Positions 34,031 through 42,900 of a DNA stretch of 64,000 bases are shown piece after piece. The translations under genes were made by a program, and so were the position numbers. Source of the DNA: Saccharibacillus brassicae (GTDB taxonomy: Bacteria; Bacillota; Bacilli; Paenibacillales; Paenibacillaceae); the NCBI RefSeq assembly GCF_006542275.1, contig NZ_CP041217.1, forward strand, positions 2,341,501 to 2,405,500, read 5' to 3'. Position 1 is the stretch's first letter, and each line of letters starts with the position of its first letter. Below the pieces are notes generated by a model. It worked only from the letters and a program-made list of their open reading frames with translations, had not been told where the DNA came from and ran no database searches.

Positions 34031-34310
34031 TCCGCCTCAAACGCAGCTCGGGCTTGGGCTTGGGCTTGGGGCTTGGGCTTGGGCTCAGGCTTGATCCGCC
34101 TTCAGCGCCTCCACCGGCCGCTGCCCCTCAAGCCTCGGCCGTCTCCGTCCGCGCGTCAAGCCCGAACCCGTCCGCCTCAAACGCAGCTTGGGCTTGGGCC
34201 TGGGCTCGGACTCAGGCTTGATCCGCCTTCAGCCCCATCAGCGCCTTCACCGGCCGCTTCCCCTCAAGCCTCGGCCGTCTCCGTCCGCACGTCCAGCTCG
34301 AATCCGTCCG
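34031..34310. repeat. 136-140 bp tandem duplication covering the 3' end of the SEC-C gene
   Basis: The segment from TCCGCCTCAAACGCAG through CTCAAGCCTCGGCCGTCTCC to the next CCGTCCG occurs at 34031-34170 and again at 34171-34310. The second copy contains the last ~15 codons of the SEC-C gene; the first is its degenerate copy outside the gene. A GGGCTTGGGCTT microrepeat is embedded in both. Confidence 0.75.
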
Positions 34311-34842
34311 GCTCTGCTCCGTCTTCGCCCGGCGTCAGCTCCCAGCGCAGCAGCTTGCCGTACGCATCCGCGAACAGCCGAGCGCCCGCCGTCGGCGGCG
34401 TCTCGTCGAATCCGGCGGTCAGCGCTGCCGCGGCAAAAGCCGTCAGGGCGCGCAGCACGTCCTGCTCCTGGAAGCCGCCAAGCACGAGGCCGCCCCAGAT
34501 CCGGTTCGCCAGTTCCTGCAGCAGGCGGCGCTCCGACGGGCGGAAGCCTTCGCCGTAACGGGTGAACGCGTGCAGGCGTCCGCTGTCCAGGTCGTCCAGC
34601 AGGTCGCCGGCAAGCGTCATCAGCTCGGTCTCCAGCTCCTCCGTGCGCGTCTCTCCTTGCAAACGGGCGTCAAGCCCGGTGATCCGGCCTACGTAGTAGC
34701 GGCGCGGCGCGAACGCCGGGTCGGCTTTTTGCAGCTCCGCGAACTTCGCCGAGTCCGTGAACGCGACTTCTTTGCCGAGGCAGCATTTTTTGTACTTTTT
34801 GCCCGAACCGCAGTAGCACGGGTCGTTTCTTCCGATTTTCAC
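34264..34842 (-). CDS. SEC-C motif zinc-binding protein
   Basis: 192 residues. The N-terminus is a complete SEC-C zinc motif, RNDPCYCGSGKKYKKCC (CxC...CC, residues 5-21), as in SecA tails and YchJ. The rest is helical with a YYVGRITGL segment and no further recognised domain. The function of such stand-alone proteins is unknown; zinc-dependent protein contact is likely. Its last codons sit in a tandem duplication. Confidence 0.82.
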   Translation of the reverse strand: MKIGRNDPCYCGSGKKYKKCCLGKEVAFTDSAKFAELQKADPAFAPRRYYVGRITGLDARLQGETRTEELETELMTLAGDLLDDLDSGRLHAFTRYGEGFRPSERRLLQELANRIWGGLVLGGFQEQDVLRALTAFAAAALTAGFDETPPTAGARLFADAYGKLLRWELTPGEDGAEPDGFELDVRTETAEA

Positions 34843-34883
34843 AATCGACCTCTCCTTTTTCGCGTGAATGCCTGTCTTCCGTT

Positions 34884-35465
34884 CTATTTCGGCTCCGCGC
34901 CTTCGACCGCCGGTTCGTCCGGCGAAGCCGCGTGCTTATATTCGTTCAGCCGCCCTTCGTACACCAGTTCCAGACGCGGATTCTGGCGAAAATCGTCCGG
35001 CGTCACGAGCGCGGGCAGTTTGTTCCAGATCTTGATACCCGACCGGTGCAAAATTTCCGCCACGAACTGCGAGCAGAAATACGAATTGCTGAACTCCACC
35101 GGCTCTTTGAACGCCACGCCGACGATTCCGAGCAGGTTGTAGAGATATTTTTCCCGGCTGCGGATAAACACGTTCAGCACCCGGCGCATCTTCTCCACCT
35201 CGCGCGGACTGACCTGCAGTTCGTAGATGACGCAGGTCGTGTTCGGGTAGCGGCTGAACGTGCCCGTGCGGATGTCTTCGCGGACAAAGCCGCCGTCGAT
35301 CGGGTTGTACGGGTTTTTGCGGCCGAAGCTGTACAGCTCCGTCAGTTCGCGGTTGAACGCGATCGAGGCATGATTGTACGGCGCCCGCGTGTACGTCCGA
35401 ATCATTTTCGTAAAAATCGTCCCCGTATTCGTCAGCAAAATGTACACGGACCGTTGATCCGTCAT
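34884..35465 (-). CDS. YiiX/YebB-like papain-fold (permuted NlpC/P60) hydrolase candidate
   Basis: 193 residues from the ATG at 35465 (AAGGGGG 8 nt upstream); the frame extends to 35597 without a ribosome site. The motif order is that of permuted NlpC/P60 proteins: APYNHASIAF gives the catalytic His first, and SNSYFCSQFVAEILHRSGI gives the Cys later, about 120 residues on. Such enzymes cleave or transfer peptides or acyl groups; no signal peptide is seen, so it acts in the cytoplasm. It is 41 nt upstream of the SEC-C gene and cotranscribed with it. Confidence 0.78.
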   Translation of the reverse strand: MTDQRSVYILLTNTGTIFTKMIRTYTRAPYNHASIAFNRELTELYSFGRKNPYNPIDGGFVREDIRTGTFSRYPNTTCVIYELQVSPREVEKMRRVLNVFIRSREKYLYNLLGIVGVAFKEPVEFSNSYFCSQFVAEILHRSGIKIWNKLPALVTPDDFRQNPRLELVYEGRLNEYKHAASPDEPAVEGAEPK

Positions 35466-35663
35466 CGCAGAGTCCCCCTTCCGGCGCGGCGCCAAGCGCG
35501 CAAAATCGCGTCCCTGCGTAAGCAGGCCGCCCCGCTTCGATTCGGCGTTCGCCGAGGAGCGCGGACCGGGCCGATTTTCGCCTTGCGCCTTTTTCAATGA
35601 TTCCTTTATGATAGCATAGTCAAGCGGACTCGACTGCTACTTTAACCCTAAGTTGGTGATGAT

Positions 35664-36581
35664 TTGTTCAGTTCCTATATCGTGCTTCTGCTCGTGCTCG
35701 CCGTGCTGATCGCGGCCAATCTCGTGTACGCGTTCGTCAGCCGTCGGCACCGCGACAAAGACTATGCGTCTATCGGCATCCGGATCAAGACCTGGTGGGG
35801 CATGTTCTTCATTTTCTGCCTTGCTACGCTGTTCACGCCCGCCGTGTCGCTCGTCTCGCTTATGATCCTGTGCTTTTTCGCGCTCAAAGAATACTTCTCC
35901 ATGATCCGCGGCACGCGCAAAGCGGACCGGCGGCTGTTCCTCTGGGCGTATCTCGCCATTCCGGTGCAGTTCTACTGGATCTATACCGGCTGGTACGGGA
36001 TGTTCATCGTGTTTATTCCGCTGTATGTGTTCCTCGTGCTGCCGATTCCGCGCCTGATGGGCAAAGGCACGTTCGGCTTCCTGCGCAGCGTCAGCTCGAC
36101 CCAATGGGGCCTTATGCTCATGGTGTTCGGTCTCAGCCATCTGGCGTATTTCCAGTTCGCGACGCCGGAATTCGGAGGCGGGCTCGTGCTGTTCCTCGTC
36201 GTGCTCACCCAACTGAACGACGTGATCCACACCGTGGTGTCGCTCTACTTCGGCAAAAGAAAAGTGGTGCCGACCGCCAATCCGAACCTGACGTGGGAAG
36301 GGTTTGTCTGCGCGCTGCTTGCGACGACGGGCGCTTCGCTTGCGCTCGCTCCCTACCTGACCCCGTTCGGTCCCGGCGCGGCCGCGTGGTTCGGCGTGCT
36401 GCTGGCGCTCGCGGGCTTCTTCGGCAGCCTGACCGTCTCCGTGCTCAAGCGCGACCTGCTCGTCGGCGACGAAGACAAAGCGTCCACGCTCAAGAAAAGC
36501 TACCTCAGCCAGATCGACAGCCTGACGTACACGGCGCCGGTATTTTTCCACGTCGTCCGGTATTTCTTCGATTTTATGTAA
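35664..36581 (+). CDS. CdsA-type phosphatidate cytidylyltransferase family protein
   Basis: 305 residues from the TTG at 35664; ribosome site weak (GGTGAT), so the start is uncertain. Seven or eight membrane helices, with the C-terminal motif SVLKRDLLVGDEDKASTLKKSYLSQIDSLTYTAPVFFH. This keeps the CDP-alcohol synthase SxxKR core, but the HGGxxDR part of classic CdsA is replaced by SYLSQIDSLTY, as in the YnbB-like group. It probably makes CDP-diacylglycerol or a related CDP-lipid in the inner leaflet. It is likely a second paralogue beside a housekeeping cdsA outside this window. Confidence 0.75.
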   Translation: MFSSYIVLLLVLAVLIAANLVYAFVSRRHRDKDYASIGIRIKTWWGMFFIFCLATLFTPAVSLVSLMILCFFALKEYFSMIRGTRKADRRLFLWAYLAIPVQFYWIYTGWYGMFIVFIPLYVFLVLPIPRLMGKGTFGFLRSVSSTQWGLMLMVFGLSHLAYFQFATPEFGGGLVLFLVVLTQLNDVIHTVVSLYFGKRKVVPTANPNLTWEGFVCALLATTGASLALAPYLTPFGPGAAAWFGVLLALAGFFGSLTVSVLKRDLLVGDEDKASTLKKSYLSQIDSLTYTAPVFFHVVRYFFDFM

Positions 36582-36605
36582 AAGAGTGCCGGACAAGCGA
36601 GCGCC

Positions 36606-36642
36606 AAAAAACCGCCGACCCCGATCGGTCAGCGGTTTTTTT
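36606..36642. terminator. Bidirectional terminator between convergent genes
   Basis: AAAAACCGC-GACC pairs with GGTC-GCGGTTTTT with T-runs on both strands, between the cytidylyltransferase (+) and the methyltransferase (-). Confidence 0.85.
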
Positions 36643-36665
36643 CATCTGTCTATCTGCCGATCTGC

Positions 36666-37421
36666 CTACAGCGTACCCCAGTAAATCTCCGTCTCGTACT
36701 CGAAAAAGACCTGGCCGTCTTGCTCCGTCCGATCGAACAGACGGCGCAGCTCCTCCATCATCGGTTCGTACCGGGGATGTCCCGGCGCGGGCGCGTACGA
36801 CGAAGAATTCAACCGGCCGCTCAGCCCTTCGAAATCGAACACCTGGCGGTTGCCGAACCTGGAGAGCGTCATCGGATTGTCCCCGAAAAAGCGCTGCAGC
36901 TCGTCCGGCGAAATCCGGCTGTGGTTCACCTCGGCGTAATCGGTGCCGTACGTCTGCAGCAGATCTTCGTACCCTTCGAGAAACGGGGAACCGTGCGTCA
37001 GGCGGTTGTTCCAGATCAGCGCGACGGGGCCGCCGGGCTTCAGAATCCGCTTGAACTCCGCCCGCGCCGCGGCCCGGTCGAACCAGTGGAACGCCTGCGC
37101 GCAGACGATCGCTCCCGCGGCGTTCTCCGGCAGTCCGGTCTGCTCGGCCGAACCTTCGATCGCCCGGAAGCCGGGGTGTCCGCCGAGTTCTTGGGTCGCC
37201 GCTGCCCGCATGTCCGCGTTCGGTTCCACCGCCGCAACGCGGCTGCCCCGCTCCAGCAGAAGCTTGGAGAAGATGCCCGTGCCCGCTCCGACGTCCGCAA
37301 TCTCGTCCGCTTGATCCAACCTTACCTCGCCGTACAAATAATCGAGCGCCGCCTGCGGATAATCGGGGCGGTATTTGATATAGGCTTCTACCCGTTCGGA
37401 AAAACGCTGTTTGCTGTCCAT
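36666..37421 (-). CDS. Class I SAM-dependent methyltransferase
   Basis: 251 residues. SAM motif I is IADVGAGTGIFSKLL, motif II VAAVEPNADM, motif III GSAEQTGLP, and the post-motif AIVCAQAFHWFDR is typical of the small-molecule (UbiE/YcgJ-like) group. AAAGGAG precedes the ATG. The substrate is unknown. Monocistronic, with a shared terminator downstream. Confidence 0.88.
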   Translation of the reverse strand: MDSKQRFSERVEAYIKYRPDYPQAALDYLYGEVRLDQADEIADVGAGTGIFSKLLLERGSRVAAVEPNADMRAAATQELGGHPGFRAIEGSAEQTGLPENAAGAIVCAQAFHWFDRAAARAEFKRILKPGGPVALIWNNRLTHGSPFLEGYEDLLQTYGTDYAEVNHSRISPDELQRFFGDNPMTLSRFGNRQVFDFEGLSGRLNSSSYAPAPGHPRYEPMMEELRRLFDRTEQDGQVFFEYETEIYWGTL

Positions 37422-37506
37422 GCTCCATCACGCTCCTTTCTTCTATTTTACCCAATGAAACCGGGTTTCGTAATCAGAGCCATACGGCTGCCGCAGAGCA
37501 GCCTCT

Positions 37507-38474
37507 TCAACCCTCGCCGCGCGGCCGGGGACGCTCCCGCACGCTCAAGGCGACGCCCAGGATGACGATCAGGCCGCCGATCCAGTCGCCCGGGCGCAGG
37601 CTCTCGCCGAGCAGGCCGATCGACAGCGCCACGCCAATGATCGGGACGAGGTTCATCAGCGCCATCGCGGTGCCGGCCGTCAGTCCCCGCAGGCCGAAAT
37701 TGTACAGCATGAACGCCGCGACCGAGCAGAAGACGCCCAGATACAGCAGTATCCACAGCGATTCCGTCGTCGGCACGCGCCACTGCGGCGCCTCGATCAG
37801 CGCAAGCGGGACAAAAGCGATCGTGCCCGCGACCGTCTGGTAGAACGACACCGTCACCATCGAGTAGCAGCCGACGACCTGTCGCGTAGCAAAATTGTAG
37901 AGCGCGAACACGAAGCCGGCCGCGATCAGCAGCAGGTTGCCGGTCAGCTCGTGCGGGCCTCCCTGCTCCGCGCCGCCGCCCGAAATCCGGTATACGCCGA
38001 AGATCGCAAGCGCGATGCCGAGCCCCCGCATCCACGAGATTCTCGTCCGGTAAAAAACAATTCCAGCAGCGCCGTCACGGCCGGATACGAAGCGACGATC
38101 AGCGCGGCGCTCGACGCCGTCGTCAGCTGCACCCCGATATTTTCCAGCGCAAAATAGACCGTCGTCCCGAGCAGCCCGCTCAGCGCCATCAAGCCGAGGT
38201 CGCGGGGAGCAGGGCGCACGAACTCGCGGCGCAGCAGCACGATGCCGCCCAAAATAAGCGACGCGATCGCGAACCTTGCGGCGCCGAGCGTCAGCGGAGG
38301 GAACGAAGCGTAGGCGATCTTCGTGCCCACAAAAGAAGTGCTCCAGAACACGATCGCGATTAACGCGGCGATCAAGTAAAGCGTGCGCCCGCGCCGAAGA
38401 TGTTCCGTCGGTTCGGCGCTTGTATTCGCTGCGCCGATTGCTGACGCCGGCCGTTTTCTAACGATAATTCCCAT
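37507..38474 (-). pseudogene. EamA/DMT-family transporter split by a frameshift
   Basis: Two half-genes in different frames make one EamA protein of about 320 residues. The N-half from ATG 38474 (GGAGG upstream) has five helices (LYLIAALIAIVFWSTSFVGTKIAY ... ALIVASYPAVTALLELFF). The C-half ends at 37507 (LLLIAAGFVFALYNFATRQVV ... GLIVILGVALSV). The break is at a run of six A on the + strand (38052-38057); a seventh would give ELFFYRTRISWMRGLGI, the expected continuation. It could be a recent mutation, slippage or a sequencing error. The family exports metabolites. It faces a TrmB-type regulator. Confidence 0.82.
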
Positions 38475-38513
38475 TCTGCACCTCCAAGATTGGACCGATC
38501 GATGTCTGTTTAC

Positions 38514-38539
38514 GTAGTCGCTACTCTAGTAGTCACTAG
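38514..38539. promoter_or_regulatory. Adjacent palindromes in the EamA/TrmB divergent promoter
   Basis: GTAGTCGCTAC (38514-38524) and CTAGTAGTCACTAG (38526-38539) are short imperfect palindromes sharing the core TAGTC-CTA, next to each other over the EamA promoter. They are candidate operators for the divergent TrmB-type regulator. Confidence 0.45.
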
Positions 38540-38653
38540 TATACAGATATATCATCGGCGCTATACGGTGTCAAGCGGGATGTGGGATAATGGGGTCAGC
38601 TACCTTCGAGGAAGAAGGGGAAGACGCAAGATCTATCGCTGGGAGGCTCACGC

Positions 38654-39496
38654 ATGAAACCCGAGATTATCAAACTGCTACAGGATCTGAATTTTACCGA
38701 ATACGAAGCCAAGGCCTACCTTGCGCTGCTGGATAAATCGCCGCTGTCGGGCTATGCCGTGTCGCTCGGTTCGGGCGTTCCGCGCTCCAAAATTTACGAA
38801 GTGCTGAACGGCCTCGTCGAACGCGGGGAAGTGCTGATCAGCCACGAAGAACCTTCGCTCTATACGCCGCTGCCGCCGCAGGAACTGGTCCGGTTGAAAA
38901 AAAAGCGCGCCGAATCGTCGTTCGAAGCGGCGGAGACGGCGCTGGACCATTATGCGTTCGTCTCGTCCAACCGCGAGAACATCTGGAACATTACGGGGAC
39001 GGACGCCATTCTTGCGCGGGCGGCCGACACGATCGAGCGGGCCGAGACCCGCGTGCTGCTGGAGATCTGGCCCGAGGAAGCGCGGCTGCTGGAACCGCGG
39101 CTGCGCGCCGCCGCGCAGCGCGGGCTGGACGTGCTGCTCGTCGTCTACGGCGAGCTGGATTTCGACTTCGCGCAGGTGTATCCGCACGATTCGAGCGACG
39201 AGATCACGCGCGAATACGGCGGCCGCTGGATCGTCGTCAGCGCCGACGACCGCGAAGTCGTCGCGGGCATCGTATCGCTGGGCGCGGACAGCCGCGCGGC
39301 GTGGACGCTGCATCCGGGACTGGTCATGCCGATCACGGAAGTGATCGTGCACGACCTGTACATCTACGAGCTGATGCAGGCGCATCGCGAGACGCTCGAA
39401 GCGACGTTCGGGCCGAACCTGATCGAGCTGCGCCGGCGCTACAACGCCGGGCCGACCGGCTACAGCATGGCGGCCCGGCTCGGCTTGGGCGGCTAG
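38654..39496 (+). CDS. TrmB-family transcriptional regulator
   Basis: 280 residues. An N-terminal TrmB winged helix (LLQDLNFTEYEAKAYLALLDKSPLSGYAVSLGSGVPRSKIYEVLNGLVERGEV) is followed by a coiled segment and a C-terminal effector domain with WNITGTDAILARAADTIERAETRVLLEIW, resembling a phospholipase-D-like TrmB sensor fold. TrmB proteins sense sugars or related ligands. It is divergent from the frameshifted EamA gene, its likely target. GGGAGGC stands upstream of the ATG. Confidence 0.85.
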   Translation: MKPEIIKLLQDLNFTEYEAKAYLALLDKSPLSGYAVSLGSGVPRSKIYEVLNGLVERGEVLISHEEPSLYTPLPPQELVRLKKKRAESSFEAAETALDHYAFVSSNRENIWNITGTDAILARAADTIERAETRVLLEIWPEEARLLEPRLRAAAQRGLDVLLVVYGELDFDFAQVYPHDSSDEITREYGGRWIVVSADDREVVAGIVSLGADSRAAWTLHPGLVMPITEVIVHDLYIYELMQAHRETLEATFGPNLIELRRRYNAGPTGYSMAARLGLGG

Positions 39497-39534
39497 CGGG
39501 GACTTGTCCGCGGCCGGACGCAGGCCCGCCGGCG

Positions 39535-39630
39535 TCTGGCCGTAGGGGCCCCGTCGTAGAGGACCCGTCGTAGGGAACTGCCGTAGGGACCCGTCGTGGG
39601 GGGACTCGTCATGGGGACCTGCCGTAAGAG
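39535..39630. repeat. Degenerate minisatellite of CCGTCGTAGGG units
   Basis: Five to six imperfect ~18-20 nt units with CCGTCGTAG/CCGTCGTGG/CTGCCGTAAG follow the TrmB stop. No coding sense; the rest of 39497-39724 holds nothing else I can support. Confidence 0.6.
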
Positions 39631-39724
39631 CATGTCCGCCTAATGCGGACGTTCGCCGTCCGCCAGCCGAGGACACCATCCGTCGCCCGCGGCCGGCGGA
39701 CAGCCGCCGCTTCCGAACGCAGCA

Positions 39725-39759
39725 AAAAGGCCCGTCATCCTGGAAGATGACGGGCCTTT
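39725..39759 (-). terminator. Terminator of the SLH/RCC1 surface protein gene
   Basis: AAAGGCCCGTCATC pairs with GATGACGGGCCTTT around CTGGAA; on the minus strand it is followed by TTTTTGCT. On the + strand the T-run is short. Confidence 0.8.
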
Positions 39760-39908
39760 GGCGTGCGGAAGGAGCGATTGAAGCGAATCGGTTCGCGCGA
39801 AGCGGCGAAGCGGGGGACCGGCGCCGCGCCCGTTCGGGCGTTCCCGGGGAACGCCGAAAGCGGCTGCGCGGCGCCGGGTCAAACCGTGATCCATTCATTC
39901 AGGATCGA

Positions 39909-42900
39909 TTAATCCTCGATCACGTTGCCGAACAAATTTATGTTCGGGATGGAAGTTCCCGGCGTCAGGCGGTAACCGCCGCTTTGCGCGCCGTCGCCGA
40001 GCATGCCGTAGCTGCCGGAGCCCCACGACATGACGCGTCCGTCGGCCATCAGGGCGAACGTCGTGTTGCTGCCTCCGCCGCTGATCGCTACAACCTTCGA
40101 CAGGTTATAGTTGATCGCTTGCGGCACGGGATTGGCGTGATTCGTGTGCCCGAGTCCCAACTGGCCGTTGTAGCCGGCGCCCCAAGCGTACACTTTGCCG
40201 TCCACGCCTTTGGCGAACGTGCTGTAGTTGCCGGTACCGATCAGCGTAATCTTGGGCAGACCCTCGACCTTGATCGCGTGCAGACTGTTCGTCAGCGTGC
40301 CGTTGCCGATTTGGCCCATCTGGTTAAAGCCCCAGGCATACACGTCGCCGTCTTCCGTCAGCGCGACGCCGTGCTGGTTGCCTCCGCGAATCTCCGCCAC
40401 GTTGGCCGGCAGGCCGAGTACGCGCACGGGGACCTGGCTGCCTGTCGTCGTGTCATTGCCGAGCTGCCCATTTTCGTTATAACCGCCCCATGCCCATACC
40501 GTTCCGTCCGTTTTCAGTGCATAGGCGGAAGCGTACGTGCCAACGATCGCTTTAACGTCGGTCAGTTCCATATTTTTGCGCGTTCCGTAAGATTCCATGT
40601 ACAAGACGGTGCCGTCGCTTTTCAGTGCGACTTCAAGCGTTCCGCCTTCGGAGCCGATCGCGACGATATGGTCGAGCCCCGAGACCTGCGCCGGAAGCAT
40701 GCCTGCTCCGCGGCCCCATTTCCATACTTTGCCGTCCTGCGTCAGAATCATCGTATGGTCGAAGCCGGCCTGCACCGCAATGATGCCTGTCGGCAGACCC
40801 GGTACGTCGTAGATCGCCGGATGGATCGTCTTCGTGCCGTCGCCGATCTGTCCGGCATTGTTATAGCCCCACGTGTAGACCGACCCGGTTACCGACAGGG
40901 TAACTCCGTGCATCGAACCTGCGCTGAACTGGGAAGCCGGCCGGATAGCGGCCGGCAGCGCTTCGTAATTCAGGACGTTCGAAGCGATCGCGGACGGCAT
41001 ACTGCCGTTCGTGACCTGAACGGTCAGCGTATGCATGCCCGGCGTCAGATAATCCACGCTGACGGAAGCGGTAGGGCCGTTCGAGTTCGCGGAACCGATC
41101 TGCTTCTGACCGTCGTAGACGAGAATACGGTTCGCGCCTGCCGGCAGTTCGGTTACGCGGATCATCGGAAGGCCCGAAGAGCGCGAACTGTCCGCCTGAA
41201 TATTCACTTTTACGATGATCGAGGCCTTGAAGTCCTGATCGGCTTTGGCCAGCGCGGCGACAAACGCATCGACCTGGGCCTGCGTCGAAGCCGGCGAGGT
41301 CAAGGCCCGGTTGGCCTGCTCCAGCACCGCGCGCATTGCTTCAGCGGCGGAAGCCGGAACTTCGCCGTTCGCTTCGCCGACTGCATGCTGGCCGAGCAGC
41401 TTCGCCGAAGCGTTGAAGCGCTGCTTCAGTTCTTCCAGGTTCACGATCACGTATTGGCCCTGGAACGCCGATTGGGCGACCGCCAGACGGTCCAGCGCTT
41501 CATAGACGTTCGGCTGCGTCGAGGCCGGGCTGCCGAGCACGACGGCCGCAAGCTGCACGGCCGATTCGAAGTCGGCATAGACCTCGTCGGTCACGTTGCC
41601 GTTCGCTTCGCCGACCGGATGCTCGGCCAGCAGCTGGCGGGCGGACGTTACCGCTTCGTTCAGCGCCTTCGTATCGACGACGATGATCGAGCCTTCTCCC
41701 TGGAAGACCGCGACCGCTTTGGACAGCTCGTCCAGCGCCGCTTGTACCCGGCCCTGGGTCAGCTTGGAAGCGTCCAGCAGAACGGAATCGGCCGCTTTGA
41801 TCGCCGAAGCGAGAGCGTCATGCGTGTCTTGGCTGACGTTGCCGTTCGCTTCGCCGATCGGATGGGCATCGAGCAGCATGCCGGCTTCCGCAATCGCGGC
41901 GCTCAGCGCGCTCGTATCGACGACGATGAAGGAAGCGCGGAACACGTTCGTGGCCGAGGACAACGCTTCAACGGCCGCGTTGATTTGGGCTTGCGTCGAT
42001 GCGGTATTGCCCAGCACCCCGTGAGCCGCCTGAATGGCGTTCTTGTAGGCGTCGTAAGCTTCGACCGCCACGCTGCCGTTCATCTCGCCGGACGGATGGG
42101 CCTGCAGCAGTTCGCCGCCTGCCGCGATTGCGGCGCTCAGCGCGCCCGTATCGACAGCCGGGACGCTTGGCGTCGTCGGATTCGTCGGGTTGTTCGGATT
42201 GGTCGGAGCCGGATTGGAAGGCACAGACGGGGCCGGGTTCGGCGTAACCGGAGCGGGAACGGCCGGAGTCGAAGCGCCCGAACCACTGGAAGTCTGCGGC
42301 GGCGTCTGGAACGTCGATCCGCCCGTGTTCATGACGGCGGCGACGATCGTGCCGCGGCCGAGCACTTTGACGATCGCGTTCAGCACGAGCGAGTTGACCG
42401 TCGTACCCGCGTTCAGGTTCAGCGACAGGTCCGACGCGGTCGCAGCCGCGTTCAGGTTCTTGACCGTGCCTTCCGGCAGGTCGACCTGAATCTGCTTGGC
42501 GCTGACGTTCAGCGTCTCGAACGAGCCCTGCAGCGTGACTTTGGAGCCGGCCGGGAGCGAAGCGTTGACATTGACGTTGCCGAAGCCCGCCGCCGTGGAA
42601 CCCGCTTCCTGAATAAAGGCCGGGGAATTCACGATCACCATCGCGACCGTGGTCGTGCCTTCGGACACGATACGGACCGTTCCGAAGCCGGAGGCTTTGT
42701 CGATAATGACGTCGACCAGCACCGAATCGTTGAAGTGGATACTGTTCTCGCCGCCGCCGTGAACGAGCACGCGGCCTTTGACTTCGATGCCGTCGAGGAA
42801 TGCGTCGCCGGAGCCGATGCCTTCGCCGAGGATCAGGTCGCCTTCGATGACCATGTTCTTCAGCGTCACGCCCGGCACGTTCACCGATACGCTGCCCGCC

